Shown here piece after piece: positions 33,930 through 45,721 of a DNA stretch of 64,000 nucleotides. The notes under the pieces are model-generated. The model was not told where the DNA came from. It saw only the letters and a program-made list of their open reading frames with translations, and did no database searches. Positions within the stretch are counted from its first letter, which is position 1. The number at the start of each line of letters is the position of its first letter. The DNA is taken from the NCBI GenBank assembly GCA_914767715.1, contig OU612067.1:34756162-34820161 (forward strand), in the 5' to 3' direction. A program made the position numbers and the translations under genes. Origin of the DNA: Membranipora membranacea. Lineage: Eukaryota > Bryozoa > Gymnolaemata > Cheilostomatida > Membraniporidae.

Positions 33930-34370
33930 ATGACTCCTGAAGCTTACAGAACGCCGGAGAATATCAGGATGAAGTTTAGCCCTTCTTCTAAACCTAAGTC
34001 TACATGCAGGAGGACTCTATACACACCGAGAACTCGCACTACTCTACAGATACGCAGGGCTAACAGAAAGGTCACAGATATAAACATTGTACTCAAATCT
34101 CTGCATACCAAATCTACCATCGCTCACAAGCGTAAACAGACAGTACAGGAATATAGACATAAGCTAAAGATAGCTACCATCGAGTCAGTTAAATGTATGT
34201 ACAATGAGTACGTGAAACGTAAACTGGACGAGCTCTCGGCACACATGGCCGATGCCTGCTGTAAGGAAGTTAACTTGGAGGATTTCTTCACTCCTACTAA
34301 ACCCACCCGCCGTCATATGATAGGAGGAGTATCTACTGCTGAGAGTCCACTAGCTGTACCAGTAGAGTGA
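33930..34370 (+). CDS. Intronless small basic protein, 146 residues
   Basis: The frame is open from 33816, but the ATG there lies upstream of the TATA box, so the start at 33930 (MTPEAYRTPENIRMKF) is preferred. The N-terminal 45 residues carry several S/T-P sites (TPE, TPEN, SPSS, TPRT) in a basic context. Residues ~60-115 are a predicted charged helix (KRKQTVQEYRHKLKIATIES, KRKLDELSAHM), and the C-terminus has NLEDFFTPTKPTRR. No family is recognised. Proline-directed sites plus a CCAAT/TATA promoter suggest a nuclear, cell-cycle-phosphorylated protein, as inference only. Polyadenylation signal AATAAA is at 34688-34693, 318 bases past the stop. A retrogene is possible because most neighbours have introns. 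Confidence 0.65.
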   Translation: MTPEAYRTPENIRMKFSPSSKPKSTCRRTLYTPRTRTTLQIRRANRKVTDINIVLKSLHTKSTIAHKRKQTVQEYRHKLKIATIESVKCMYNEYVKRKLDELSAHMADACCKEVNLEDFFTPTKPTRRHMIGGVSTAESPLAVPVE

Positions 34371-35188
34371 CAGGTCATAGCAGGTGTCTGAGTACTGATG
34401 GCAGTATAGATGGTGAACAGCACACAAGTGAGCTGCAGTAGCTGATGTAGACCACACACAGAGCTGACTAGTGTAGACCACACACAGAGCTGACAGATGT
34501 ATACAGGTGGTTTACTGGGATGACAGATCAGATTTACAGAGCTGGCAGTGATAGGAGTGGAATGCTGAGCTGAGATGCTTCGTGATGAAGTTACAGCTAC
34601 GACTTCACACCCAAATCGGTCCTTTTCAGGACCAAAACCTCTTACCAAAGAGTTGTTCAATCCTGCAATCATGTGCATCTAGAGTTGAATAAAATATTGC
34701 TTGTCATAAATGTTTTTAAATTGTATTTCCTTGATAGGTTGATCTGATTACTATCCGTAGTTTTCAGATGAGAAGCCAGAGGCCAGATTGTCGTACGTCA
34801 ACAGGATCCACGACTTGGAGTGTTTTAAAAACTTAGCATAGCACTTAGCACTTAGCATCAGATTCTCCCAGAGCATTCCAGCACTAAATCCATGCTTGAT
34901 TGTTGTTGTCAGTATTTGAATTTTTTGTGTACATAACAGATACAAAGAAAAAGATCAAGTGTGTTTTACTTAGTAAGTCTGCGTACACAACACCCTTATC
35001 ATTCATATACAAACATTGTAAATGGGTAAGCTGTTCGTTTATTGTTTGAGAGGCATCGCAGCTAAATTCAAATTTCTGTGTCATTGATAGGGCAGTTTGA
35101 ATTTGCAACTGGATTCAAATGTTTCAAAACCAAAACATTGCTGTTAAGATTAGAATAGCTTCACATATTTATTTATAAGGGCTGCTGC

Positions 35189-35297
35189 ATCTCTGATACT
35201 GCATCTCTGATACTGCACCTAACTGCATCTCTGATACTGCATCTCTGATACTGCATCTCTGATACTGCATCTCTGATACTGCACCTAACTGCATCTC
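35189..35297. repeat. 14-bp tandem repeat
   Basis: GCATCTCTGATACT units, with a GCACCTAACT variant interrupting twice at a higher-order spacing. Confidence 0.85.
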
Positions 35298-38200
35298 TGC
35301 GGTTGCTGAGCAAATAGTATAAGTGATGAAAAGAGGATTAGGGTCTTATTTAAATTAATCCAATATTTCAAATTACTAAATTTGAAGCCATCTTTAGCTT
35401 TGTTATTAAAAATTTTGACATTTTGTGACATTTAATTAGACCACACAGAGATATGAGCTCAGTTTTATATGACACTAGGTGATATAATGTGTCAGTATAT
35501 AGATGGCACCTTGCACAGCCTGTCACAGTAATAATAGCATAGGGGGAGATTAACTCTATATATGACACTCTATCTCTATTTGCCGTACACTGTTGGTAGA
35601 GTTGTCACTTCTCTCAGACCCAGTAGAATTTTCTTTTTGCCTTAGACATCGATAAAAATAAAATTTGGGCCGGGTTGATATAAAAACTAGGGTTTTGGGA
35701 CTTGGGTACATTTTTTAGCAGGAAAGGTCAATCATGAACATAACCAAATTCGTTTTTTTGTATATTTTTTTGGAGCATTTAGCCCAACTGCCTACAACAC
35801 CTAGCTTCCACATTTCGCAAATATCTCTTAAAATTAATGAAAAGTTCCCTCATATAACTGATGACCATATGTAAGCAGCTGACAGCCAGAGAGGGTTGGA
35901 GAATTATCCTACCTTCCTGTCTCCCCTTCCTCCCACCTCCATCTAGCTAAAACAGATTAGAATCTGTCATGAGATTCGATTTTATAAATTTTATAAAGAC
36001 CATCCACTCGAGCCAATATACAAAATAAACTGTCAAAATCAACACCATGTACCAAAACTAAAGATACATTATCTAAACACAAATAACACCTCTACTCATA
36101 CATACAGCCCAAATAAGACCAGCTCTAACTTATGACATCACAGCAGACAAGTCAGAACAAATAACTGTAACATCGAGATTGTCACACTGAGATAACATTA
36201 ATCACATTGAGATCACATGGTGACACTTATGGGGCACTGACAGACAATTGTCATATTTACTCAGTGGTCAGTGTGTGACATCACAAGGTTAATTAACAGA
36301 CTAGACAGCTCATTATTAGAGTATAATAGATTAGGAGTATATAACAGTCAGCTGTGATGTCATAGTTAGATTATGTGTAGATATCTCCAGCTCTATTAGA
36401 TAATTAACTCAGTATACTTATATATAAGGCACTGTGTGTGGCAGATAATTAACTTATTGTATATCTAAGTGATCTAAGCTAATACAACATGATCTGATGT
36501 TATCTCAACAAGTCTAACATAGAATGAGAATGAGCCCTGAGAATAAAGGCTGAGAACTGTCTATAGGCTGAGAACTGTCTGTAGGCTGAGAACTGTCTGT
36601 AGGTTGTAAGCATGTTGTTTAGGGAAGCACATATAATAATCAGGTATCCGCCTCATTTTAAAAAAAATTTAATAAATCTAAAGCTAATAACATGTTTACA
36701 AAATTCAGGAGTCAGTACAACTTGTTGACACATTATGCATTTCTCAAGCTCTGCCTTTTCTATGTAATTCTTGTACAGCTCATTCATCTGATCAATTTGG
36801 TACTTTCTGTAGCCTTATCTTTTTGTGGATGAAAATTTGATACTTATTCGCTAAACATTGTAACTTTTCTGTGTACAAAACAATGCTCCCTGTGTAATAG
36901 AAGAGCTCTCAGAAGACCATCAATAGTTCTGAGTTTTAGCTGAAGCGTAAAACATCAACAAGAGAGATCTTATATTTATGGAGAAGGTTATAGGATTTTA
37001 GGAGTAAATATCTAAGCTCTCAGATCTTAGTTAGAATCTACAGCTTGTTTTCATAGCACAAGAACCTCAGAGCAGACAGAACCTTCAGCTTCAGCAGGTG
37101 GTTGTTTATAGTAAACTGGACTTTTCAGTAACATGATCACAGTCTATATTAAGCTATAATATGTTGTTTTCTCAAGTTGTAAACCATAGACAAAACATGT
37201 CTATGTTGTAAACCTACACCATCAACAAGATATAAGTAAGACTCCTTACTATCCCCTTGAGCTGCCCTCCTGAAAATACTACATCGAACCAAGGGGAGGA
37301 TAGAGCAAACAATACTAGGTGGGGGCTAAATTCAATGTCTTGAAACAGACATTTCTAAGAGTCACAACGAGTTAATTTTTGTAAAGCATCTCTACAGGTG
37401 ACAGACAAATTTATTTTCAATTATCTAATTTTCACATGAAGAGTGTTAAGTATGACTGTGGAGTAATACAGCTGACCAATTTGATACCACAATTTACAAG
37501 ATTTGAGACAAACTTATCACACCCCTACAAATCTCTAAACATATTTTCAAACACCTCAGTATAATATTCAGTATGACGTCAACATTTGATCAGAGAGACA
37601 TTATCCTGTGAAAACAAAAGCTCAGTAATGTAGCCACTTTACTGTCAGGTTAGAACCAATATTTCTAAACACACCTATTCAGTACGGATCACTACCCTGT
37701 GATTATAGGGGATTAGAGACAGCCAGTGAGAATTAGTAAAACCTCTTCAGCTTCACTTCAAGTTCATCTCAAGTACAGCTTCATTACAACCGTAAAAGGC
37801 TAATACTCAAAACAGAGCAGCCGATATAGCTTGAGAACTTTTGTCTACTAAGGGCTAGAGCAAGGGAGGGTAGTTGTCCCCCGACCGACAGTAAGTAGAA
37901 GCAAGAGCTGAGCTAAGTTTAAATTGTTGCACTTGACTTTAAAAAGATGTTATCTCCCACGAAGTGAAACAAGCACCTTGTGGGGACCTGTCAAATTAAG
38001 GCACTATGAAACAAGGGCAGTAATTAGAGCTGCATGGGAACATCAGACATCAAAGGGCAGGTACCTGCACACTGATGTCAAAACCAGGGATATCACAACC
38101 TGTCAATACAGCTAATCAGAAAGTGACAGCACCTAACAAGTGAGAGAAAAACGAGGGCGGCGAGAGAATCAAACTGTCATATGTGTGAAAATATCATGGG

Positions 38201-38627
38201 GAGATAATATCAGATTAGCAGCCACTGTGACAATGTCAAGTAAACAACACAGGATGCCCTCCAGGCTGGCCTTGGGCCTTCTGTCTGACAAATAAATTCA
38301 GGCCTTTAAGCCTGCAGGTCAAATAGAACAATTAAACAGTAAGTCATACAGTCATACAGTCATAGAGAGGCTCCCTGGCTCTGATATCTGATATTAATTA
38401 ATTGATGTCTTCCTTGGATCAAAGAACCAACTCACAATAATGTCATTGAGAGGGAGCAGCAAAATTAGAAATGACTATATGAGATTTCCATGAATAATGT
38501 TTAAATTGAATTTATAGAGGCTCGAAAAGTATGAAATATGTGAAAGAAAGCAGATTGCAGCTTGTCTCAAATGTGTAAATTATCTAACAATAATCTCATC
38601 TTTACTGACAGTCCTAGCAGCCAAGTG

Positions 38628-38845
38628 ATACCTGAGCAGGTACCCCATACCTGGCAGGTATGCTGAGCAGGTACCCCATACCTGGCAGGTATACTGAGCA
38701 GGTACCCCATACCTGTCATGTATGCTGAGCAGGTACCCCATACCTGTCACGTATACTGAGCAGGTACCCCATACCTGTCATGTATGCTGAGCAGGTACCC
38801 CATACCAGTCACGTATACTGAGCAGGTACCCCATACCTGTCACGT
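38628..38845. repeat. 31-bp minisatellite, seven copies
   Basis: The unit TGAGCAGGTACCCCATACCT plus GTCATGTATAC is repeated seven times, with alternating GGCAGG / GTCATG / GTCACG variants. Each unit includes a KpnI-like GGTACC and a GAG-CAG-GTACC stretch that resembles a splice donor on the plus strand. Confidence 0.9.
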
Positions 38846-39286
38846 ATCAGGGTGTTGGGTGAATATTACATAATCGTTATTAAGTGAGTTACTAGCGACA
38901 ATCTCTATAAAATGAAAAACTCACTAGTTCCAAATCGCTACCAATGGAAGAAAAGTTAAACAGGTCCAGTTCACCACACATCATCACCTCTCCAAATGTG
39001 ATATCTGAAAATAAAATTATGTGCCACTAAGTAACAGGTTGAATATAACAAGACCATATTTCAGACACGGTACGAGCCTCATGCTCTCTGCCTGCCGTTT
39101 AGTAGGGACCGAGATTTTTTATGTGTTTTTTAGTCTCTTATTGCCTTCAATTTATAGAAAATGTAGACAGGTTGATATCCTATTTATTCATTTACTTTCA
39201 GTAAAGAAAATGGACCGGAATTCGTGTGTATATAAAAATTATCTAGAATAGTGTTTTATAGTCTGCGTTTTCTCATTACCTTACAG

Positions 39287-39430
39287 ACAGACATACAGAC
39301 CGACATGGACAGAGCCTACAACACAGAGAGTAAATCTCTCACTCAGCAGATCAGACACTCGGAGGAGACTTATACACCACCGTCCTCCCCTCCAGGGGGA
39401 TTACGTGTCAATCTGAGAGTGAGAGATTAA
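39287..39430 (+). CDS. Possible orphan terminal exon
   Basis: After a good acceptor (CATTACCTTACAG) there are 47 codons ending in TAA: a stretch rich in charged and Pro/Ser residues including TESKSLTQQIRHSEET and PPSSPPGGLRVNLRVRD. Codon usage resembles the verified exons (AGA, ACA, CTC). I could not find the upstream exons, so the gene it belongs to is unknown. It could also be chance. Confidence 0.3.
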   Translation, partial: TDIQTDMDRAYNTESKSLTQQIRHSEETYTPPSSPPGGLRVNLRVRD

Positions 39431-39559
39431 CTCAGCTGGTCTGTGTCTGTCTGTGTGTCAGTGATGAGATAACTCTGTACAGACACACAGACAGACTAAG
39501 TCCTAGTATAAACACTGTCAGATATATATCTGTACGGATAAAGGTCATTGATCTTAACA

Positions 39560-40500
39560 TGGAAAGCTTGGAATCAGCTTTAGGGTCAATTTTTTATAGA
39601 ATGGAGCTGTTGACTCAAATCGCTGATAAATCGAGGAGTACTGTATTAAACCAAATTTGTTAGATATCATGAATCAATTAAATTAGGAGGGGGGGAAATA
39701 ACTAGTATTGTCCACAACAACCTCAAATATTTCTAAATGGGAAAACATTGTCACATTGCATACATGTTTGAGATTTAAACTACAAGTGTATACCAGGGTA
39801 CGAGGAGGGGGGTTATAATAAGCAACTTACTACACCATATACAAACCAGTGTAAGAGATGTGTTCTGTAATATATACCATGCCAGCTACAGGTGGAATAA
39901 ACTGCGATAGTAAGTCACCCCATTTCTACAATATAAGAGTTCTGTGTGATCATGGAACAAACAGCAATATGTACAGATTAACTTTTTATTTGAAGTAGGA
40001 TATTTTGTGTTTTTTAGGATGTGAATATTATATTACTCCAAGCCTAAACCTCATACTCCTGTCACTCTGATGATAAATAAATCTTTATTCATTTGTTCAA
40101 CACAAGCGGAGCCGGGTTTCTTCCAATACCCACAACCGTCATTCTGTATAACAGAGAGGTATATCATATATAACCAGTAATTATATTACTTATATTAAAC
40201 TCAAGGGTATGAATAAGATTAAATATAATACTAGTTAATCTCACAATTGAGGTATAATTGTGGGTTCTCTGATCTTATATTGGGTGTAACTGGAGGGTGT
40301 AACATCTTATTTTATCAGATTTGTATGTATAATATGTAATTTCACACCAATAATTTAGTATTTGTAGCACACTTTTAGATTATTTTAGTAACCCTTTTTT
40401 GGTAAAAGTCAAGTAGGTATATCATTAGTCAAGAGGCTTTATAATGACACGCGTCACGTAATTACGTACCGTCAAAATAAAACTCAAATATAATGTTACA
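39560..40500. repeat. Segmental duplication, copy A
   Basis: Starting at GGAATCAGCTTTAGGGTCAA, this block matches the block at about 42150-43275 over most of its length. The best-preserved part runs from about 40160 to 40500 (for example GGGTATGAATAAGATTAAAT and GGGTGTAACTGGAGGGTGTA), near identical. Both copies lack coding sequence. Direct orientation, about 2.6 kb apart. Confidence 0.85.
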
Positions 40501-41680
40501 TCTCCAGATGTGTGCGTATCAGTGGTGAGATAACTCTGTATGAAATATCGCCTCTTCAGTTTCTTAGGAACAACTTATCCCACTTAAAAAATTCCTTCAC
40601 TGGCACGCCGCTAGTAGTCTGACTAAAGTTTCATATCTCACATTTTTTAAACCGCACGTTTCTAACTTGATAGTTTTTACATTAACTGAAATACATTGAA
40701 AACATGTAGGCAGCAATGGGTAAAATGATGCAGTAAACTACGTTTATGCAAAAGAGTGATGAAAATCTATGCAGCATTACATCACTGAACAATTCAATGC
40801 ATTACATGCAAAGCACATTGTGTACAACAATGGATCACCTATTTGGGTGATTGTTGAGCATCGATCGAGGAATGTTTATGCTCATAACTTCTCTACTATT
40901 GAATTTATCATCAAATGCCATGATCAAAACCTCGGAAATACGCTCTAGTTTAATGGAAGCTGGTGTGTATAACATGCTGTTTAACATATTTTCAGTCTTT
41001 TGGCTAGAGAGGAGTGCATTTTTTGGACCAAATAAAGCTAGTTTAGCCACAAAAATCCAAATACCTCAAGATGTAAAGCCATAATCAATAATCGCTTCAA
41101 TCAAAATCTAGACAAGCTCCTGCTGTTCATCAGGCTGACAACAACTTAGACTGACAGCTTTCTGAATTTCTTAATTGCGGCTAGAAAATTTTGTCCTAAA
41201 TTAGTGAAAATTTGAGTTATAATCTGTTAAAGTTGTGACAACCAGGATCTGTAAGCTGGTAAGATTATTGATGGAAGTGACAGTACAAGACCAACATTGT
41301 ATAATAAATTGGCAATTTTAGTTCCGGCATTATTGGGGTCGCATTGAATGAGGGGTCAGAAATAGCCCTATTACTATTGCAAAAATCAATTTTAAGACTC
41401 AAAGACAGGAGGCCTATAACATAAAGTTTTACTAAAACGTCACTCCTCCAGTTCGTGCCATGCCTCCTCTATATGGTGAAAGCATAAACTAATCAAATAC
41501 CTTGATAACAAGGCACAGAGGGCTCAATTTAAAAAGGGCTCATTTTGCCCCATAATGAACTTCCAGAGGTCACTGCGACTCGATGTCAAATATTTGGGAG
41601 GTTTAAACTGTGAAAATAACTATTAAACATGAACACCAATACAATATAAAAATTAAAAAAAAAACAATATATCACGTTAA
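40501..41680. other. Spacer between duplicated blocks, no gene seen
   Basis: The overlapping open frames on opposite strands at 40835-41084 mirror each other and have no supporting splice sites. Confidence 0.4.
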
Positions 41681-42105
41681 GTCTGACTAGTCCAGCTGTA
41701 CAATGTCAGATATAAGTCTGACTAGTCCAGCTGTACAATGTCAGATATAAGTCTGACTAGTCCAGCTGTACAATGTCAGATATAAGTCTGACTAGTCCAG
41801 CTGTACAATGTCAGATATAAGTCTGACTAGTCCAGCTGTACAATGTCAGATATAAGTCTGACTAGTCCAGCTGTACAATGTCAGATATAAGTCTGACTAG
41901 TCCAGCTGTACAATGTCAGATATAAGTCTGACTAGTCCAGCTGTACAATGTCAGATATAAGTCTGACTAGTCCAGCTGTACAATGTCAGATATAAGTCTG
42001 ACTAGTCCAGCTGTACAATGTCAGATATAAGTCTGACTAGTCCAGCTGTACAATGTCAGATATAAGTCTGACTAGTCCAGCTGTACAATGTCAGATATAA
42101 GTCTG
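41681..42105. repeat. 35-bp satellite, 12 identical copies
   Basis: The unit GTCTGACTAGTCCAGCTGTA plus CAATGTCAGATATAA is repeated exactly 12 times with no visible substitution, and ends with a partial GTCTG. Complete identity points to recent expansion or homogenisation. It directly precedes copy B of the segmental duplication. Confidence 0.95.
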
Positions 42106-42149
42106 TACTGAAGAAGGGTTTAGGTTTATACTCAATGATCTAAACAAGT

Positions 42150-43275
42150 GAAAGTATGGAATCAGCTACTGGGTCAATTTTGTTAGAAATTAAGGATCAA
42201 TTTAGGAGGGAAAAATTACTGGTCTCATCCACAACAATCACCGAATTCACATGGGAAAGCTCGGTCTAAAAATCACCCTAGTAATAATTGAGTACCATTG
42301 ATTAGAAAAGAGTTCAACACTCAATACAATAATAGGGAGATCTTTATTATAGGAGCTGTCATGGTGATGATTATAGATGAAGCCGAGTTTAGCTACTGCC
42401 ACTTTGTATACAGGTTTGAGACTTAGACTACAAGCTGATACCCGTTTCCTGGTTGGGATGGGAGGGAGGGAGGGAGGGAGGGAGAGAGAGAGAATGAGGG
42501 GGAGGGGGAGGGTGGGGGTTATAATAAGTTATCTTACCATACAGCATATATCGTATTCGCATAAGTATAAGAGATGAGTTCAGGTACTATACACCATGTC
42601 AACTACAGAATAATACAGGTCATCAACAGAGTAGTGTACATCTGTATAGTGATATGTGTATAGTGATATGTGTACAGTGATAGGGGTGGGGTAATAAACA
42701 GTGACGTCTGATTCTGATCATCTCATCTCTCATCTACAATATAAGATTTCTGTGAAAAATCATCGACATGAGCAGACAACATATTATGATAAGTTAGACA
42801 GAGATTTGGGCCGTTTTTAGGATGTGAATCATGTCACTTTAATTATAAAAAATATTTATTTATTTACTAACCACAAGCGAGAGGAGCCGGGATTCAAAAT
42901 CCACAATCGCCATTCTCTATAGGCCTAACAGGGAGGTATATCTTATAAAACCAGTAATTATATTACTTATATTAAACTCAAGGGTATGAATAAGATTAAA
43001 TATAATACTAGTTAAGCTCACAATTGAGGTATAATTGTGGGTTCTCTGATCTTATATTGGGTGTAACTGGAGGGTGTAACATCTTATTTTATCAGATTTA
43101 TATGTATAATATGTAATCTCACATCAATAATTCAGTATTTGTAGTGTAGCACACTTTTAGATTATTATAGTAACCCCTTTTTTGGTAAAAGTCAAGTAGG
43201 TTATCATTAGTCAAGAGGCTTTATAATGACACGCCGTCACGTAAATACGTACCGTCAAAATAAAATTCAAATATA
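42150..43275. repeat. Segmental duplication, copy B
   Basis: Direct-orientation partner of 39560-40500. It carries an insertion-like purine-rich microsatellite (GGGA/GAGA, 42459-42513) not present in copy A, and small indels such as GTAGTGTAGC for GTAGC near 43141. Confidence 0.85.
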
Positions 43276-45370
43276 TATTTCCAGCATTGTCACATATGGC
43301 TATCACCATACATGGGTTAATATGTATAAATGTGTCAGTTTGAGCTTAAATTCAAGTCGAATATGATTTAATTCAAACTAATTGAGGGCTGAGGCCTGTA
43401 ATGTTTTGAAGGCGTGCACAACTCTATAGCGCAGGTCCGCATATCGTATCCTCGATATTAGCCTGATTCACCAGGCTTAGTCTTGCACACACAGCCACTG
43501 GTTTAACTAGAGAAAACATCACAGAGACTGTGTGGTTGTTCGGTAAGGCTTTGTTATACCATCAATATCATAATAGTAACACAGAGATTATAACCAGATA
43601 TCAGTTAGGAATATCATCCATTGATGTCATCACCACACAGTAATATCTAGTACATCATCATAGACTAGAATAACTTCAGGCCAGCTCTCCACCTGCTTAT
43701 AATAATGGATGTAGAACTATGGATTATAGTGCTTCCCTTGCTGTGTTACTGTAGATACAATCAGTGATGAAAATTACATTATTCTAAACAGCAACAAGCA
43801 GACAAATTTTTAAGTCACTTTTGGACACAAATTATTCAGATATCGGCCTATTGGCCTGATTTACACGGCACATAGTCAACGTAACATATTATTATTATTA
43901 TTATGGTTTGTTTTGTTTACTTTACCATATTTCAGACCTGTTCCCCTCTGACTGGTAATGCAGAACAAACTTGTTCTGATAAATTGTAAAGTTTACATTG
44001 TGCTATATAGGCCTGACTTCTGTTGGTTACTCACCTCAATAATACCACATCAAGTATGGGAGACAATCAGACAGACAGGTCATTATCTCCCCCGTGTATA
44101 TACCACATCTCATCCTACATCCTAGACATATGGTAAGTAGCGGTGTGGAACCCTCCACAACAGGTGACTACCCAGTGAAAAAGTGACTATCCAGAGAACA
44201 GGTGAGACTCCAGGGTATAAGTGTTTAACACACTTAATTCTCAAATACCGCTGAACAAATTAGATTGATCTGATTAAAAATCCTCGACATCAGCATGAGG
44301 CACAGACTCCAAACTCTCTGTTTTCAGCTTGTCAGTTTGACTGTAGTGATTTCTATTAGTTGTCTAGTTTAGAGATTTCATTGTTTGGTAAATCATTAGA
44401 GAATGTATGCGCGAGTGCTTTTACGGTAACAACTGGTGTTGTTTGCGAAAAAGGCTACTTCATAGACTTCAGTTTCTTACACAAAATATTTTTCTTTTCT
44501 GGTTCAGTGTCCGACAGCATGTATTGAGAGAGGGTTTAGAAGAGGGGGAGACAGTTAATGTAATGATGTGATTTGTCAGAAGACTGTTACTTATTGTTTG
44601 ATACAAATAAGAACTATGTGCAGGAATGAATGTGTAGTTCGATCACATAACATCGTCCATCTAACTGCTTTCATTTAAGTGCGAGGCCGGATTCTGCCTC
44701 TTTTTGATACCTGACAGTGAGGCTAGGCTCTAACACTAAGCTACCTTTATATTAGATCACATGAATGCAGCTGTCCATTTCCTGTTTAAACCACTTTTAC
44801 TCCTGATATGTTTCATTGAGGAACAGGTTCAGTAAATCTATCTGTCCTCCCTCTAGACTATACAATATCAATAGCCTCTCCATTTGACGTCCGGTGTATC
44901 TGTGTATGTTTGAGCAAAATTGATAAGCAAGGACACAAATCTCAATCACTGGATATTAATTCTCTTCTAGCATAAGTAACATGATAATATATTGTACATG
45001 TTTATGGATAGTGTACAAAACGTCTTCTTATTTTTCAAGTTAACACTCACAAGGCATTTCAGCGTTTCAAGTTATTTCATATTCATTTTTCTCCGCAATT
45101 AAACTTGCAATGACCCAGTCATTGGGAGTAAATTTTTGTAAGAGCAAAATATTAATGGCAGATTTTCTTGTACCTGCCGGAATAATCTAGTAATACCAGA
45201 AAAGTGTCAAATTGTTGCCAACATTGTCTAATTTCTGTGAGATGCCATTTCTTAAGCCACCAGTCCTGGACCTGATATTAATAAGGCCCACCGTCTTTGT
45301 TGAGTGGATGCATCCTGGTTTCGGAAAATATTGTTACCCGATATCAACCATTGTCAGCTTAGTAGCATAA
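43276..45370. other. Intergenic, no gene seen
   Basis: No supported exon or repeat family was recognised. Confidence 0.4.
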
Positions 45371-45375
45371 TCAGA

Positions 45376-45486
45376 GGCAAAGCTCGTTTTCTAGTTAATG
45401 AAACAGCTAGAGATCACACAGACATCTCAGCCGCCATGACTAATCTAGTGCAGTTAGTCAATAGTCTACCAGGGAAGGGTTGGTAA
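45376..45486 (+). CDS. Possible terminal exon, tail-to-tail with SGNH gene
   Basis: After an ATAATCAG acceptor-like site, 36 codons run to a TAA at 45484-45486 and read FLVNETARDHTDISAAMTNL and then LVNSLPGKGW, a helix-like composition with codon usage like the verified exons. AATAAA follows near 45636. No upstream exon or family was identified. The same frame is open back to 45304, so chance is not excluded. Confidence 0.28.
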   Translation, partial: GKARFLVNETARDHTDISAAMTNLVQLVNSLPGKGW

Positions 45487-45721
45487 GATGATGCAGTAAG
45501 TTCCAAATTACCGTCTGACCCTCTGATTGAAATTATAGATCTTTATTTTGATCATTTCTTCTATACAAATGGAGCAGAAAAAAATTAACAGATTTCTTTA
45601 AATGACTTATACCATATGCCATCAAAAGCAACTAAATAAAAATAATGTACAAATATTCATTTTTGGCAATGAATTAACAACACTGTAAAATACAAACATG
45701 GACTGACATTATGACCATGAG

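Larger units (their letters stand above)
34700..39286. other. Intergenic, gene-poor, several tandem repeats
   Basis: No supported exon. Tandem repeats are a 14-base GCATCTCTGATACT series at 35189-35297, GGCTGAGAACTGTCTGTA three times at 36548-36603, and a 31-base array at 38628-38845. The open frame at 37924-38115 has no supporting splice or homology evidence. Confidence 0.45.
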
